A stretch of DNA of 64,000 nucleotides, taken from positions 310,001 through 374,000 of the forward strand of contig NZ_MAYH01000012.1 in assembly GCF_001684975.1 (NCBI RefSeq), read 5' to 3'. The DNA is from Chryseobacterium artocarpi. Lineage in GTDB: Bacteria > Bacteroidota > Bacteroidia > Flavobacteriales > Weeksellaceae. The position numbers and the translations under genes were made by a program. The notes beneath the pieces were generated by a model. It was given only the letters and a program-made list of their open reading frames with translations. It had not been told where the DNA came from and did not search any database. The stretch's first letter is position 1. Each line of letters opens with the position of its first letter. Below are positions 1 to 8,362 of the stretch, piece after piece.

Positions 1-695
1 GTAACCTGGATGTCTTTGGTTTCAATATCTCCGATATTACTGTTTAAGGCTTCTATTAATCCATCAAAATGCTGAATTGGTACTTTGATGTTCAAACTAT
101 AAACTTTTTGGTTTTCATCCTGTTGATTGGCCGATTCAATATAAGATTGGTTTTCACTTTTAACATATCCGTTATTTTTGATAGCTTCTTCTCTGATGAT
201 TTCTTTTACCGTTTCTGCATTATCCGCTTTTATCACAAAATAACCGGTTTTCACCATTTTGTCTTTAGGTACATTCAGTTCATAGTTGTCGTTTTTAGGC
301 TTTTCTTTGTAAATAACCTTTGTTTCTTTAATAACTTTGGGGGCAGGAACATTGACAACAATTTTTTCAGACTTCTGGGCTGTGGAATCTTTTTTCTCGA
401 TTTTTGATTCCAGTTTTGTAGAAGCAATTTTTTCAGATAAAGAATCTACCATTTTGGAAGTATTTTCTATTTTATCCTGAATGTCATTTTTAGCACCCTC
501 AATATCTTTTATTCTGATACTTGCAGAATCAAGTGCCTGGTTTGCTGTTTTGGTGGCATTATCAATAGCATCTGATGCAACAGAAGCTGTACTGTCTATA
601 CTATTAGCAGCTTCCTCCAGTTTGGAAACTCCACCTTTCTGGCTACACGCAATAAAAGCGCCAGATATCGTAACTAGTAATATGAATTTTTTCAT
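1..695 (-). CDS. DUF4349 domain lipoprotein (3' end outside window)
   Basis: The reverse strand is open from an ATG at 695 to the window edge, with no stop inside, so the C-terminus is missing. The protein starts MKKFILLV and has a lipoprotein signal ending FIAC-S, so Cys17 is the likely lipidated residue. Residues about 20-85 are a Ser/Thr/Asp/Lys-rich helical region built from repeated short heptad-like units, probably a coiled-coil spacer. From about residue 125 the sequence (KTGYFVIKADNAETVKEII, later VPIQHFDGLIEALNS) matches the start of DUF4349, a periplasmic domain of unknown role. The domain call rests on pattern recognition. Forward-strand reading frames over this stretch are shadows of this gene. 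Confidence 0.8.
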   Translation of the reverse strand, partial: MKKFILLVTISGAFIACSQKGGVSKLEEAANSIDSTASVASDAIDNATKTANQALDSASIRIKDIEGAKNDIQDKIENTSKMVDSLSEKIASTKLESKIEKKDSTAQKSEKIVVNVPAPKVIKETKVIYKEKPKNDNYELNVPKDKMVKTGYFVIKADNAETVKEIIREEAIKNNGYVKSENQSYIESANQQDENQKVYSLNIKVPIQHFDGLIEALNSNIGDIETKDIQV

Positions 696-903
696 AATAT
701 TATTTTTTGATGAAGTAAAATTAGTGATGAAGGTTCTGAAGCACTTGTAAATGAAATGTATTCTAATCGTAAAATTGTAACTGTAATATTATCAGTGGTT
801 TGTATCTGTTTTACAAAAGATTTACAAAATGTTTTTTATGCTAAATGTTAGATTTTGAACATTCCAACAGTGGGAAGTATTACAATTGAAGATGTGATAA
901 TTT

Positions 904-953
904 CCCTCCTCCGGACAGGTGGTAAAAATTCAAAGAATTTTTGCGGGGGTGGT
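904..953. repeat. Interspersed intergenic repeat, family R1, copy A
   Basis: This roughly 50-bp element begins CCCTCCTCC, has the palindromic core AAAATTCAAAGAATTTT, and ends GCGGGGGTGGT. Related copies lie at 45263-45314 and 59437-59488. It fills much of the 317-bp gap between the DUF4349 gene and prfC; the rest of that gap is AT-rich sequence and the prfC terminator. Confidence 0.7.
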
Positions 954-954
954 A

Positions 955-986
955 ATAAAAAAATCCGCAGAAAAACTTCTGCGGAT
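955..986 (-). terminator. Rho-independent terminator of prfC
   Basis: An 8-bp perfect stem (ATCCGCAG 963-970 with CTGCGGAT 979-986) lies 27 bp past the prfC stop. On the reverse strand it is followed by a T-rich tract. Confidence 0.85.
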
Positions 987-1012
987 CTATCTTTTAGCAA
1001 TTTTGCTTTTAA

Positions 1013-2608
1013 TTAGTTCTCTCTGAATTCACTAATAAAGTGAAGTTTCACATTCGGGAATTTCTCCTGTGTCATGTGAATCGTAAAAGATGAATCAGCT
1101 AAGAATACCAACTGATTGTATTTATCTCTGGCAAGGAATCGCTGCTTTAATCTTGCAAACTCTTTAAACTCTTCAGATTTCTCATCTGCTTCTACCCAAC
1201 AAGCTTTGTGCATTGAAAGAGGCTCGTAAGTACATTTTGCACCATATTCATGCTCTAAACGATACTGGATAACCTCATATTGAAGTGCACCTACAGTTCC
1301 GATGATCTTTCTTCCGTTCATTTCCAAAGTAAATAACTGGGCAACTCCTTCATCCATCAACTGATCAATACCTTTTGCCAATTGCTTAGCTTTAAGCGGA
1401 TCGCTGTTGTTGATATAACGGAAATGCTCAGGAGAGAAGCTTGGAATTCCTTTGAAGCTTAGCTTTTCACCACCAGTCAAAGTATCACCAATTCTGAAAC
1501 TTCCTGTATCGTGAAGACCCACAATATCACCAGGGAAACTTTCTTCTACCACCTCTTTTTTATCAGCAAAGAAAGCATTCGGAGAAGAGAACTTCATTTT
1601 TTTACCCTCTCTTACCAATAGATAGTTTTCGTTTCTTCTGAATGTTCCGGAAACAATTTTTACGAAAGCCAATCTGTCTCTATGCTTAGGATCCATATTG
1701 GCGTGGATCTTAAATACAAATCCTGTGAAAGTACTTTCTTCAGGTTTTACTAAACGGGTATCACTTTCTTTAGGCTGTGGCATTGGAGCAATGTCGATGA
1801 AAGCATCCAATAATTCACGAACACCAAAATTATTCAATGCAGAACCGAAGAAAACCGGCTGAAGATCACCTTTCATATAATCTTCACGATTAAATTCAGG
1901 ATAAACTGATTGAATTAAGTCTAATTCTTCTCTTAAAGTTGTTGCTGCTTTTTCACCAATAACATCATCTATTGAAGTATCATTAATATCATCAAACTTA
2001 ATGGAATCTCCAACTTTTTGTTTTTTCTCTTCTAAGAATAACTGAATATTGTTTTCCCAGATATTATAAATTCCCTGGAAGTCGCTTCCCATCCCAATTG
2101 GTAAAGAAAGCGGACAAACTGTTAATCCTAATTTCTGTTCTACTTCATCCAAAAGATCGAAGGCATCTTTACCCTCACGGTCAAGTTTGTTGATGAATAC
2201 CAACATAGGAATGTTTCTCATTCTACAAACCTGAACCAGTTTTTCAGTTTGTTCCTCAACCCCTTTTGCAACGTCAATTACAACAATTACTGAATCTACA
2301 GCTGTTAAAGTTCTGTAAGTATCTTCAGCAAAGTCCTTGTGACCTGGTGTATCGAGGATATTTATTTTATGGTCTCTATATTCAAAAGCCAATACGGAAG
2401 TTGCTACGGAGATCCCTCTCTGTCTTTCAATTTCCATAAAGTCGGAGGTAGCTCCTTTTTTTATCTTATTGGATTTTACCGCACCCGCTTCCTGGATAGC
2501 ACCCCCGAAAAGAAGCAGCTTTTCCGTAAGAGTCGTTTTACCGGCATCCGGGTGGGAAATGATCCCGAAGGTCTTTCTTTTTTGTATTTCTTTGATTAAG
2601 TCTGACAT
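1013..2608 (-). CDS. prfC: Peptide chain release factor 3 (RF3)
   Basis: The product is a 531-residue translational GTPase that recycles RF1/RF2 from the ribosome after termination. The G1 loop SHPDAGKT is at residues 18-25. The switch II DTPGHKDF and the NKLDREG guanine-specificity motif follow. The C-terminal part carries the RF3-typical GALQYEVIQYRLEHEYGAKC. Length and domain order are normal for the family. It appears monocistronic: a repeat and terminator lie downstream, and the upstream gene is more than 160 bp away. Forward-strand frames at 2339-2666 are antisense shadows. Confidence 0.97.
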   Translation of the reverse strand: MSDLIKEIQKRKTFGIISHPDAGKTTLTEKLLLFGGAIQEAGAVKSNKIKKGATSDFMEIERQRGISVATSVLAFEYRDHKINILDTPGHKDFAEDTYRTLTAVDSVIVVIDVAKGVEEQTEKLVQVCRMRNIPMLVFINKLDREGKDAFDLLDEVEQKLGLTVCPLSLPIGMGSDFQGIYNIWENNIQLFLEEKKQKVGDSIKFDDINDTSIDDVIGEKAATTLREELDLIQSVYPEFNREDYMKGDLQPVFFGSALNNFGVRELLDAFIDIAPMPQPKESDTRLVKPEESTFTGFVFKIHANMDPKHRDRLAFVKIVSGTFRRNENYLLVREGKKMKFSSPNAFFADKKEVVEESFPGDIVGLHDTGSFRIGDTLTGGEKLSFKGIPSFSPEHFRYINNSDPLKAKQLAKGIDQLMDEGVAQLFTLEMNGRKIIGTVGALQYEVIQYRLEHEYGAKCTYEPLSMHKACWVEADEKSEEFKEFARLKQRFLARDKYNQLVFLADSSFTIHMTQEKFPNVKLHFISEFREN

Positions 2609-2773
2609 ATCGTATTTTGAAGTTGCAAAAATCGTGATTTTTTATGAGGTTTTCAAATTTAAATGAAGAGAATCTTAATTGCACGGGTAGAGGCTGATAA
2701 TAACAGGTTTTTGAGCGAAAAAGGGCAGGAAAGAGATGTCAAATTATAAATACGACATTTTTTACTTATAATA

Positions 2774-3478
2774 TTATTGTAGAAATAAAACCAAAGCATA
2801 TACAGCCCCAAAGAAAACAATTATAAAGCCACCTATGATGAGCGCGGCTCCGATAGTATTGGGCTTTATATTCTTAGTTTCAGGAGTCAGGTAATATCTT
2901 TCCAGAGTTGAAGGATGGATTTTTAGATCCGGGCGGAAAGTCTGTATTCCCAGGAGAAAATGCCTGTGAAGCTCGTATCTGTTCTTAATCATGAAATAAT
3001 CAAAATACAAATCAATAACGTCTTCTTCTATTGTTCCCATTTCATTTTTTGTATGCGTAACAATCGTTGTTTTTGTCAGTTTTGCATTATCTCTGTGATG
3101 CACATCTGAATAAGAACCCTGTCGGGAAGGCTGAAGATTGGAATATAAAACTTCTTTAACGATTTCTTCTTTGCAATTATAAATAGAAATCCCTTTTTCA
3201 TTCACAATAACTCTGTGAAAGAACTTCTTTCTTGGAAAAATCAGAGTGTATATCAGAAAAAAACAACATACACTAAGAGCAAAAAAAATCAATACATTAA
3301 AAAATAAATCGGAGGTTTTGTTGACAAAATACTTTTTTATACCATAATCAAAAAGATCATACATTATATAAAATACCAGATAAGCAACCATCAGTACGAC
3401 CAGCCAGATAAGCCCCATCAGAAGATAAGTAAGAGGCTTGTTTACTTTAGATTCTAAAATCTGAAATTTTTCTGTCAT
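2774..3478 (-). CDS. Membrane protein of unknown function, paralog 1
   Basis: I do not recognise a named family for this 234-residue protein. It has two N-terminal hydrophobic segments (about residues 18-38 and 60-82), a soluble middle part of about 125 residues, and one C-terminal hydrophobic segment (about 208-232). It is clearly paralogous to the gene just upstream. Both share a GIQTFRPDL / GIAIFRPDL motif just before the last membrane segment, and both have an N(E/S)KGISIYN / GILFYNSKNEIV-type strand in the middle. Its ATG directly abuts the stop of the upstream gene, which points to translational coupling. Confidence 0.7.
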   Translation of the reverse strand: MTEKFQILESKVNKPLTYLLMGLIWLVVLMVAYLVFYIMYDLFDYGIKKYFVNKTSDLFFNVLIFFALSVCCFFLIYTLIFPRKKFFHRVIVNEKGISIYNCKEEIVKEVLYSNLQPSRQGSYSDVHHRDNAKLTKTTIVTHTKNEMGTIEEDVIDLYFDYFMIKNRYELHRHFLLGIQTFRPDLKIHPSTLERYYLTPETKNIKPNTIGAALIIGGFIIVFFGAVYALVLFLQ

Positions 3479-4192
3479 TTAGTTTCCAGTTTTATATAAA
3501 AATAATAAGCGGGTAATTCCTAGAATGATTCCTACGACAATAAATACTGCCAGTAGTAAAAGCCAGCCTCCTTTTGATACTCCTTTGTCGTTTACTTTCC
3601 AGGTATTGGGATCAATCGAAAAACTTTTCAATGCCATTGGATCTATTGTTAAGTCTGGACGGAAAATTGCGATTCCCTGCATGAAATGAGCATATAAAGC
3701 AGATTTATTCTTTACGGAATAAAGAGGTAGATTCATGTCAATTCGTTTTTTAGTAATATCTTTTTGTTCCGGTTGTAAAGTTATTTCAAGCAGTGGAACA
3801 ATACCGGAACCTACCGGAGTTACCGTATAAATATCAAAATCTTGATTTGAAGTATGAAGTTCTTTATATAAGATCTTGTCAACGATTTCATTTTTTGAAT
3901 TATAAAAAAGAATTCCTGTGGAATCTATAACGATCTTGCTTGCTGTTTTTCTTCTTCGGATAATATAATATCGGACAGCAGGAATTAAAATCAGAAGCGA
4001 AACAGCCCAGCATGTCAATGCGATTGAAAGCATATATTTAAATCCTTTATTATAAATTCCATAAACGGGACCTAAGATAAAAAGCGTGAAAAAAGCACCT
4101 ATGAGGAGAAAGAAAGCAAGTCTCAGTAATCCTGTCGCCCACCAGTTGATGGTAGACTCTATTCGTGGAAACTTTAATTCTTCTTTCTTCAT
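3479..4192 (-). CDS. Membrane protein of unknown function, paralog 2
   Basis: This 237-residue protein has the same architecture as its downstream neighbour: two membrane segments near the N-terminus, a soluble domain with FYNSKNEIVDKILYKEL, the GIAIFRPDL motif, and a C-terminal membrane segment. It is the first gene of a two-gene unit, and its stop touches the start codon of the next gene. The pair probably arose by tandem duplication and diverged considerably. No enzymatic motif is visible, so the function is unknown. Confidence 0.7.
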   Translation of the reverse strand: MKKEELKFPRIESTINWWATGLLRLAFFLLIGAFFTLFILGPVYGIYNKGFKYMLSIALTCWAVSLLILIPAVRYYIIRRRKTASKIVIDSTGILFYNSKNEIVDKILYKELHTSNQDFDIYTVTPVGSGIVPLLEITLQPEQKDITKKRIDMNLPLYSVKNKSALYAHFMQGIAIFRPDLTIDPMALKSFSIDPNTWKVNDKGVSKGGWLLLLAVFIVVGIILGITRLLFLYKTGN

Positions 4193-4249
4193 TGCTTTGG
4201 TGATTCATGGATAAGGCTACTAAAATAAGAATTTCATTTTTCATTTTAG

Positions 4250-4280
4250 TTGTCTGTAGCATTCAAAAAAATTATCTTTG
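4250..4280 (+). promoter_or_regulatory. Bacteroidota-type promoter of the CPBP protease gene
   Basis: TTG at 4250-4252, a 20-bp spacer and TATCTTTG at 4273-4280 match TTG-N20-TAnnTTTG. Transcription would start near 4287. This places the ATG at 4250 upstream of the transcript and supports translation from 4310. Confidence 0.7.
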
Positions 4281-4309
4281 TTTCTATAAAATTTTACAGA
4301 GTATCAAGA

Positions 4310-5140
4310 ATGGAAAATAGCAGGTATCCGAAGTTTACTTTCACATGGTTGGGCGCAGTTGCTTTGGTCGCTGGCTTATTTGCAGGAACAATGGGTGTTT
4401 CTTTATTCAGTACCTTTTGGAAAGTAGCCTTCAAGGAAAACCTGGAGCTTAAAGATTGGTTTCTGATGGTAGCAAACTCAGCCGGATTTCTTACAGCGAT
4501 CGCTTTTTTTGATTTCTTCATTGTAAGACCTACAACAAAGATGAAACTGAATTTCAACTTTTCATCAGTTAATTTTTACACATATCTTCTGATCTTCCCT
4601 ATGATGGCAGGGATGATGCTCATCTCAGAATTTATAACCTCTCTGATTCCTACAACAGGAGCCTTTTTTGGAGAATTTTATGAATATTTTACCCAATTGA
4701 TGAGTCAATTGACAGATGATCCGGTGATTATGCTGATCATGACGGTGGTCATGGCTTCTATTTTTGAAGAGATTATCTTCAGAGGAATTATTCAGAAAGG
4801 TTTGATTAATAAAGGCGTAAAGCCATGGAAAGCTATTTTATATGCTTCCATTATTTTTGGAATCGTCCACGGAAATCCATGGCAGTTCATCAGTGCCGTG
4901 ATGTTGGGATGTGTTTTAGGGGTGGTATATTATAAAACAAAATCTTTGCTGATGCCGATGCTTTTGCATGGATTTAATAACCTGACTCTTTCATTACTGG
5001 TGCTTTACGGTAAAAATGAAAGTTTCGCAAAATTTTTTAATGTTTCAGAATGGCTGATACTCGCCGTAGGACTTGTACTTTTCTCTTTATTCTACTATCT
5101 GTTTATGAAGAAATATAAAGTACATTATTCTGAAATTTAA
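4310..5140 (+). CDS. CPBP-family intramembrane metalloprotease
   Basis: The 276-residue polytopic membrane protein carries the glutamate-protease (Abi/CaaX-like) signatures. The motif EEIIFR is at residues 153-158 (E153, E154, R158). It is followed by a membrane helix ending HGNPWQF and a third motif HGFNN. These are the expected metal and catalytic residues of CPBP proteases, which in bacteria act on membrane peptides or have unknown substrates. The start at MENSRYPKF is preferred because a good promoter lies between it and the upstream in-frame ATG at 4250. The next gene, rdgB, follows after 31 bp. Confidence 0.9.
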   Translation: MENSRYPKFTFTWLGAVALVAGLFAGTMGVSLFSTFWKVAFKENLELKDWFLMVANSAGFLTAIAFFDFFIVRPTTKMKLNFNFSSVNFYTYLLIFPMMAGMMLISEFITSLIPTTGAFFGEFYEYFTQLMSQLTDDPVIMLIMTVVMASIFEEIIFRGIIQKGLINKGVKPWKAILYASIIFGIVHGNPWQFISAVMLGCVLGVVYYKTKSLLMPMLLHGFNNLTLSLLVLYGKNESFAKFFNVSEWLILAVGLVLFSLFYYLFMKKYKVHYSEI

Positions 5141-5171
5141 TAGAATTATAGCTAAAAAGTAAAATTGGAAA

Positions 5172-5759
5172 ATGAATATAGACATGGAATTATTGGTAGC
5201 AACACACAACGAGCATAAAAAAGAAGAAATCCAACAGATTTTAGGAACTGAATGTACTGTAAAAAGTCTTACAGATTACAATATTCACGAAGAAATCATT
5301 GAAGACGGAGATTCTTTTCATGCTAATGCTTTAATCAAGGCAAAATACTGCTTTGAAAAGACAGGAGTTCCAAGTTTAGGAGATGACAGCGGTCTGGTAG
5401 TGGAATCTTTGGATGGAAGACCAGGAATTTTCTCTGCACGTTATGCGGGCGACCATGATTTTGCTAAGAATATCGAAAAGGTATTGGAAGAAATGACAGG
5501 AATAGAAAACAGAAAAGCTTACTTCGTTACCGTTTTATGTTATTATGATGAAAACGGAGCTCAGTATTTCGAGGGAAGAGTTCACGGAAATCTATTGACT
5601 GAAAATAAAGGATTCAAAGGATTCGGTTATGATCCTATCTTCGTTCCTGAAGGATACGACAGAACCTTTGCAGAAATGGATCCGGAAGATAAAAATAAAA
5701 TCAGCCACCGTAAGCAGGCATTGGATCTGTTCATGGACTTTTTAAAAGTTGCTGAATAA
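5172..5759 (+). CDS. rdgB: Non-canonical purine NTP pyrophosphatase (RdgB/HAM1)
   Basis: The 195-residue protein hydrolyses dITP, XTP and ITP to monophosphates, keeping damaged purines out of nucleic acids. The N-terminal nucleotide-binding strand reads LLVATHNEHKKEEIQ. The motif GDDSGLVVESLDGRPG is present, and the C-terminal FGYDPIFVPEGYDRTFAEM with SHRKQAL is diagnostic. A second ATG at 5184 (MELLVATHN) would align better with typical family starts and gives 191 residues; the choice between them is open. It is probably cotranscribed with the CPBP gene. Confidence 0.95.
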   Translation: MNIDMELLVATHNEHKKEEIQQILGTECTVKSLTDYNIHEEIIEDGDSFHANALIKAKYCFEKTGVPSLGDDSGLVVESLDGRPGIFSARYAGDHDFAKNIEKVLEEMTGIENRKAYFVTVLCYYDENGAQYFEGRVHGNLLTENKGFKGFGYDPIFVPEGYDRTFAEMDPEDKNKISHRKQALDLFMDFLKVAE

Positions 5760-5774
5760 TTAAGAAGATAAATG

Positions 5775-5809
5775 CAAAACCATATCTCTGTTTTGGAGGA
5801 GTGGTTTTG
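5775..5809 (+). terminator. Possible weak terminator after rdgB
   Basis: An 8-bp stem (CAAAACCA with TGGTTTTG) is separated by a 19-nt loop that can pair further through CTC/GAG. A pyrimidine-rich tract follows. The long loop makes this tentative. Confidence 0.35.
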
Positions 5810-5863
5810 TATGCTTTTCCTTTTAAATTTAAAGGTAAAATATACGTTTTCAATTTTCTGTCG

Positions 5864-5871
5864 TACATTTG
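5864..5871 (+). promoter_or_regulatory. Candidate -7 box for rnz
   Basis: TACATTTG matches TAnnTTTG and sits 18 bp before the TTG start codon of rnz. No TTG is present at the expected -33 position, so the match is only partial. Confidence 0.4.
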
Positions 5872-5889
5872 TTATACTAAACTATTGAT

Positions 5890-6804
5890 TTGAGTACTTA
5901 TTTAACAATACTAGGTTTTAACTCGGCGATTCCTACCATCAACTCTTCACCAACGGCTCAGCTGCTGGAAATGGAAGAAAGGCACTTTCTGATAGATTGT
6001 GGAGAAGGTACACAGGTACAGCTGAGAAAAGCAAAAGCCAGATTTTCAAAAATCAACCATATTTTTATCTCTCACCTTCACGGAGACCACTGTTTTGGGC
6101 TTCCGGGGCTTATTGCTTCATTCCGTCTGTTGGGAAGAGAAAATCCACTGCATGTTTACGGTCCAAAAGGAATTAAAAAGATGCTGGAAACCATTTTTCA
6201 GATCACGGAAACGCATCGTGGTTTTGAAGTGGTATATCATGAATTGGACAAAGATTATTCTGAAAAAATCTATGAAGACAATAGAGTAGAAGTTCATACT
6301 ATTCCTTTGGATCACAGGATTTACTGTAATGGTTACCTTTTTAAGGAAAAACCAAAAGACAGACATCTTAATATGAAGGAGATTGCAAAATACAGTGAAA
6401 TTGAGAGTTGTGATTATCATAATATAAAAGCAGGAAAAGACTTTGTGTTAAGCGATGGTTATGTTCTAAAAAATGAAATTCTGACCGTAAATCCTGCTCC
6501 GTCTGTATCTTATGCTTTCTGTAGTGATACAAGATACCTTGAATCTGTGATTCCGATCATTAAAAATGCGACGGTTCTCTATCATGAGTCTACATTTTTA
6601 CATGATTTAAAAGAAATGGCGGATTACACAGGACATACGACTGCATTGGAGGCAGCAACGATTGCACAAAAAGCTCAGGTCGGTAAGCTGATTCTTGGGC
6701 ATTTCTCTAACAGATATGCAGATCTGACAGTATTTACGGATGAAGCCAGAAATATCTTTCCAAATTCATTCTTACCAAAAGCATTGGAAAGTGTAAAAAT
6801 TTAA
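5890..6804 (+). CDS. rnz: Ribonuclease Z (tRNA 3'-processing endonuclease)
   Basis: This metallo-beta-lactamase-fold nuclease removes the 3' trailer of tRNA precursors. Residues 61-67 are SHLHGDH, giving zinc ligands H62, H64, D66 and H67. Further ligands are expected in IPLDHR, SDTRYL and LGHFSNRY. At 304 residues it is a short-form RNase Z. The best start is a TTG codon; the frame opens there and the sequence STYLTILGFNSAIPT is the normal family N-terminus. The stop codon directly abuts the ATG of the next gene, so the two are almost certainly one transcript. Confidence 0.95.
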   Translation: MSTYLTILGFNSAIPTINSSPTAQLLEMEERHFLIDCGEGTQVQLRKAKARFSKINHIFISHLHGDHCFGLPGLIASFRLLGRENPLHVYGPKGIKKMLETIFQITETHRGFEVVYHELDKDYSEKIYEDNRVEVHTIPLDHRIYCNGYLFKEKPKDRHLNMKEIAKYSEIESCDYHNIKAGKDFVLSDGYVLKNEILTVNPAPSVSYAFCSDTRYLESVIPIIKNATVLYHESTFLHDLKEMADYTGHTTALEAATIAQKAQVGKLILGHFSNRYADLTVFTDEARNIFPNSFLPKALESVKI

Positions 6805-7581
6805 ATGAATATGCTGAAATTTGAAGAATTAAGGAGTTTTCTTGATGAAAAGGCAGATCAGTATAATGCTCCCGATTTTATTGAAAATGATCCGATACAG
6901 ATTCCGCATCGTTTTTCAGTAAAACAGGATATTGAAATTGCAGGTTTTTTGGCGGCAACCATTTCCTGGGGAAATAGAAAATCGATCATTAATTCTGCCA
7001 ATAAAATGCTTGAGATTATGGGAAATTCACCCTATGATTTCGTACTGAATTATTCTGAAAAAGATTTGAAAGATATTCAGGATAAAAGCATTCACAGAAC
7101 CTTTAATGGGGAAGATTTTTCTTATTTTATTAAACAGTTTAACCGAATTTATAAAGAAAATGAAAGTCTGGAGAATCTGTTTAAAGTGAAAGATTCCGAA
7201 ACTAATTTTCTACATGCCATAGAAAGATTCCGAAGCGGTTTTCTGGAAACTGAGAAACACAGAAGTCATAAACATATCAGTTCGCCTTATAAAAACTCAT
7301 CTGCAAAAAGAATCATCATGTTTCTGAGGTGGATGGTACGAAAAGATAAACGTGGCGTAGATTTTGGAATCTGGGAGAATATTGATCAAAAACACTTATC
7401 TATCCCGTTGGACGTGCATACCGGTAATATTTCAAGAAAATTAGAGCTTGTGTCAAGAACACAGAACGATTGGAAAACGGTAGAGGAATTAGATATTGCC
7501 ATTAGGAAATTTGATGAAAAAGATCCGGCAAAGTATGATTTTGCATTGTTTGGATTAGGAGTAACCAAAGAACTCATGTAA
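6805..7581 (+). CDS. TIGR02757 (DUF2400) family protein
   Basis: This 258-residue protein resembles the TIGR02757 family, which is common in Bacteroidota and has no settled function. Recognisable parts are the N-terminal DPIQIPHRF, the helix-rich IAGFLAATISWGNRKSI, and the C-terminal LDVHTGNISRKLELV and DPAKYDFALFGLGV. The last segments resemble a helix-hairpin-helix DNA glycosylase fold, though I see no convincing catalytic Lys/Asp pair. It begins at the base after the rnz stop, and the DUF1003 gene follows 13 bp later, so the three form an operon. Confidence 0.85.
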   Translation: MNMLKFEELRSFLDEKADQYNAPDFIENDPIQIPHRFSVKQDIEIAGFLAATISWGNRKSIINSANKMLEIMGNSPYDFVLNYSEKDLKDIQDKSIHRTFNGEDFSYFIKQFNRIYKENESLENLFKVKDSETNFLHAIERFRSGFLETEKHRSHKHISSPYKNSSAKRIIMFLRWMVRKDKRGVDFGIWENIDQKHLSIPLDVHTGNISRKLELVSRTQNDWKTVEELDIAIRKFDEKDPAKYDFALFGLGVTKELM

Positions 7582-7594
7582 AAAAACTTAAAGG

Positions 7595-8149
7595 ATGAAA
7601 AAATATAACGAAAAAACAGAGGTTCTTGAGAAAATAGCAGACAGTATTACTTCCTGGATTGGGTCTATTCAGTCTCTGATTGTACATACCTTGCTGTTTG
7701 TGACTTCGTTTTTGCTTCCGATGCTGAATATTGTAGATTTTGATAAAATGCTCCTTATTCTTACAACGGTACTTTCTCTGGAAGCGATTTATCTTGCTAT
7801 TTTTATTCAGATGTCTGTCAATAAGAGTCACGAGAAAATTGAAGATATTCAGGAGGATATTGAAGAAATCAGTGAAGATATTGAAGACATTCAGGAAGAT
7901 ATTGAAGAGATCAGCGAGGATATCGAAGAAATTAGTGAAGATATTGAAGAGATCAATGAAGATATTGAGGACATTCAGGAAGATATTGAAGAGATCAACG
8001 AGGAAGAAGATGATGAAGACCACAATGAAAGAGCTAAAAATGTAATGCTGAAAAGTAATGTAAGTTCAAATAAAAATGAAATAAAAGCTTTGAAGGATAT
8101 TATTTCTCAGTTGAAGGATGAGATTAAGGAATTGAAGAAGGAGGAATAG
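7595..8149 (+). CDS. DUF1003-like membrane protein with heptad-repeat coiled coil
   Basis: Residues about 9-80 fit DUF1003: an amphipathic start (LEKIADSITSWIGSI), a first membrane helix (about 26-46), and a second ending LTTVLSLEAIYLAIFIQMS. Residues 82-137 are eight almost identical seven-residue units of the type IEEISED, giving an extremely acidic coiled coil. A second short coiled coil (ISQLKDEIKELKKEE) ends the protein at residue 184. The expected topology is two membrane helices with a cytoplasmic rod. The role of DUF1003 is unknown. An AAGG 4 nt before the ATG is a plausible ribosome contact. It is the last gene before a terminator. Confidence 0.8.
   Translation: MKKYNEKTEVLEKIADSITSWIGSIQSLIVHTLLFVTSFLLPMLNIVDFDKMLLILTTVLSLEAIYLAIFIQMSVNKSHEKIEDIQEDIEEISEDIEDIQEDIEEISEDIEEISEDIEEINEDIEDIQEDIEEINEEEDDEDHNERAKNVMLKSNVSSNKNEIKALKDIISQLKDEIKELKKEE
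7838..8005 (+). repeat. 21-bp coding minisatellite (eight heptad units)
   Basis: Eight consecutive 21-bp units of the form GAAGATATTGAAGAAATCAG encode IE(E/D)I(S/Q/N)ED. The units alternate between EIS, DIQ and EIN versions and stay in frame. Confidence 0.9.
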
Positions 8150-8188
8150 CTTGTAAAATTTTATGTTATACTTTAAAATAGTAAAGAG

Positions 8189-8217
8189 ACAGATCAGTAT
8201 ATTGATCTGTTTTTTTA
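8189..8217 (+). terminator. Rho-independent terminator of the rnz operon
   Basis: The stem ACAGATCA (8189-8196) pairs perfectly with TGATCTGT (8203-8210) around a 6-nt loop and is followed by seven or more T. Confidence 0.9.
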
Positions 8218-8338
8218 TTGTAAAAATTTTTCTTTTTAATTTGTGGAAAATGTAAAAATAAAAAATATTTGTTGTGAATCTATTCAGTGAAATATATGAT
8301 AATTGGTTATGAAACGGAAATTGTATAGATATTTTTGT

Positions 8339-8346
8339 TACATTTG
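8339..8346 (+). promoter_or_regulatory. Candidate -7 box for first choice-of-anchor-L gene
   Basis: TACATTTG matches TAnnTTTG and lies 16 bp before the ATG at 8363. A TTG exists at 8321 but the 15-bp spacing is too short for the usual -33 box. Confidence 0.4.
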
Positions 8347-8362
8347 AGGAAATGAAATTAAA

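Noticed and set aside
69..750. Forward-strand frames over the first 750 bases
   Set aside because: The reverse strand carries a long open frame with a lipoprotein signal and DUF4349 similarity. The forward frames are low-complexity shadows.
4050..4262. Reverse frame of 70 residues overlapping the second paralogous membrane protein
   Set aside because: It overlaps a convincing gene in another frame, has no recognisable domain and no ribosome contact.
7838..8005. Short regular repeats that could be mistaken for a CRISPR array
   Set aside because: The units are contiguous with no spacers, are 21 bp long and preserve an open frame encoding coiled-coil heptads.
7574..8023. Reverse-strand frame with repeated FNIF units opposite the DUF1003 gene
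   Set aside because: It is the antisense image of the in-frame heptad minisatellite. The forward frame has a normal start, a DUF1003 region and an operon context.
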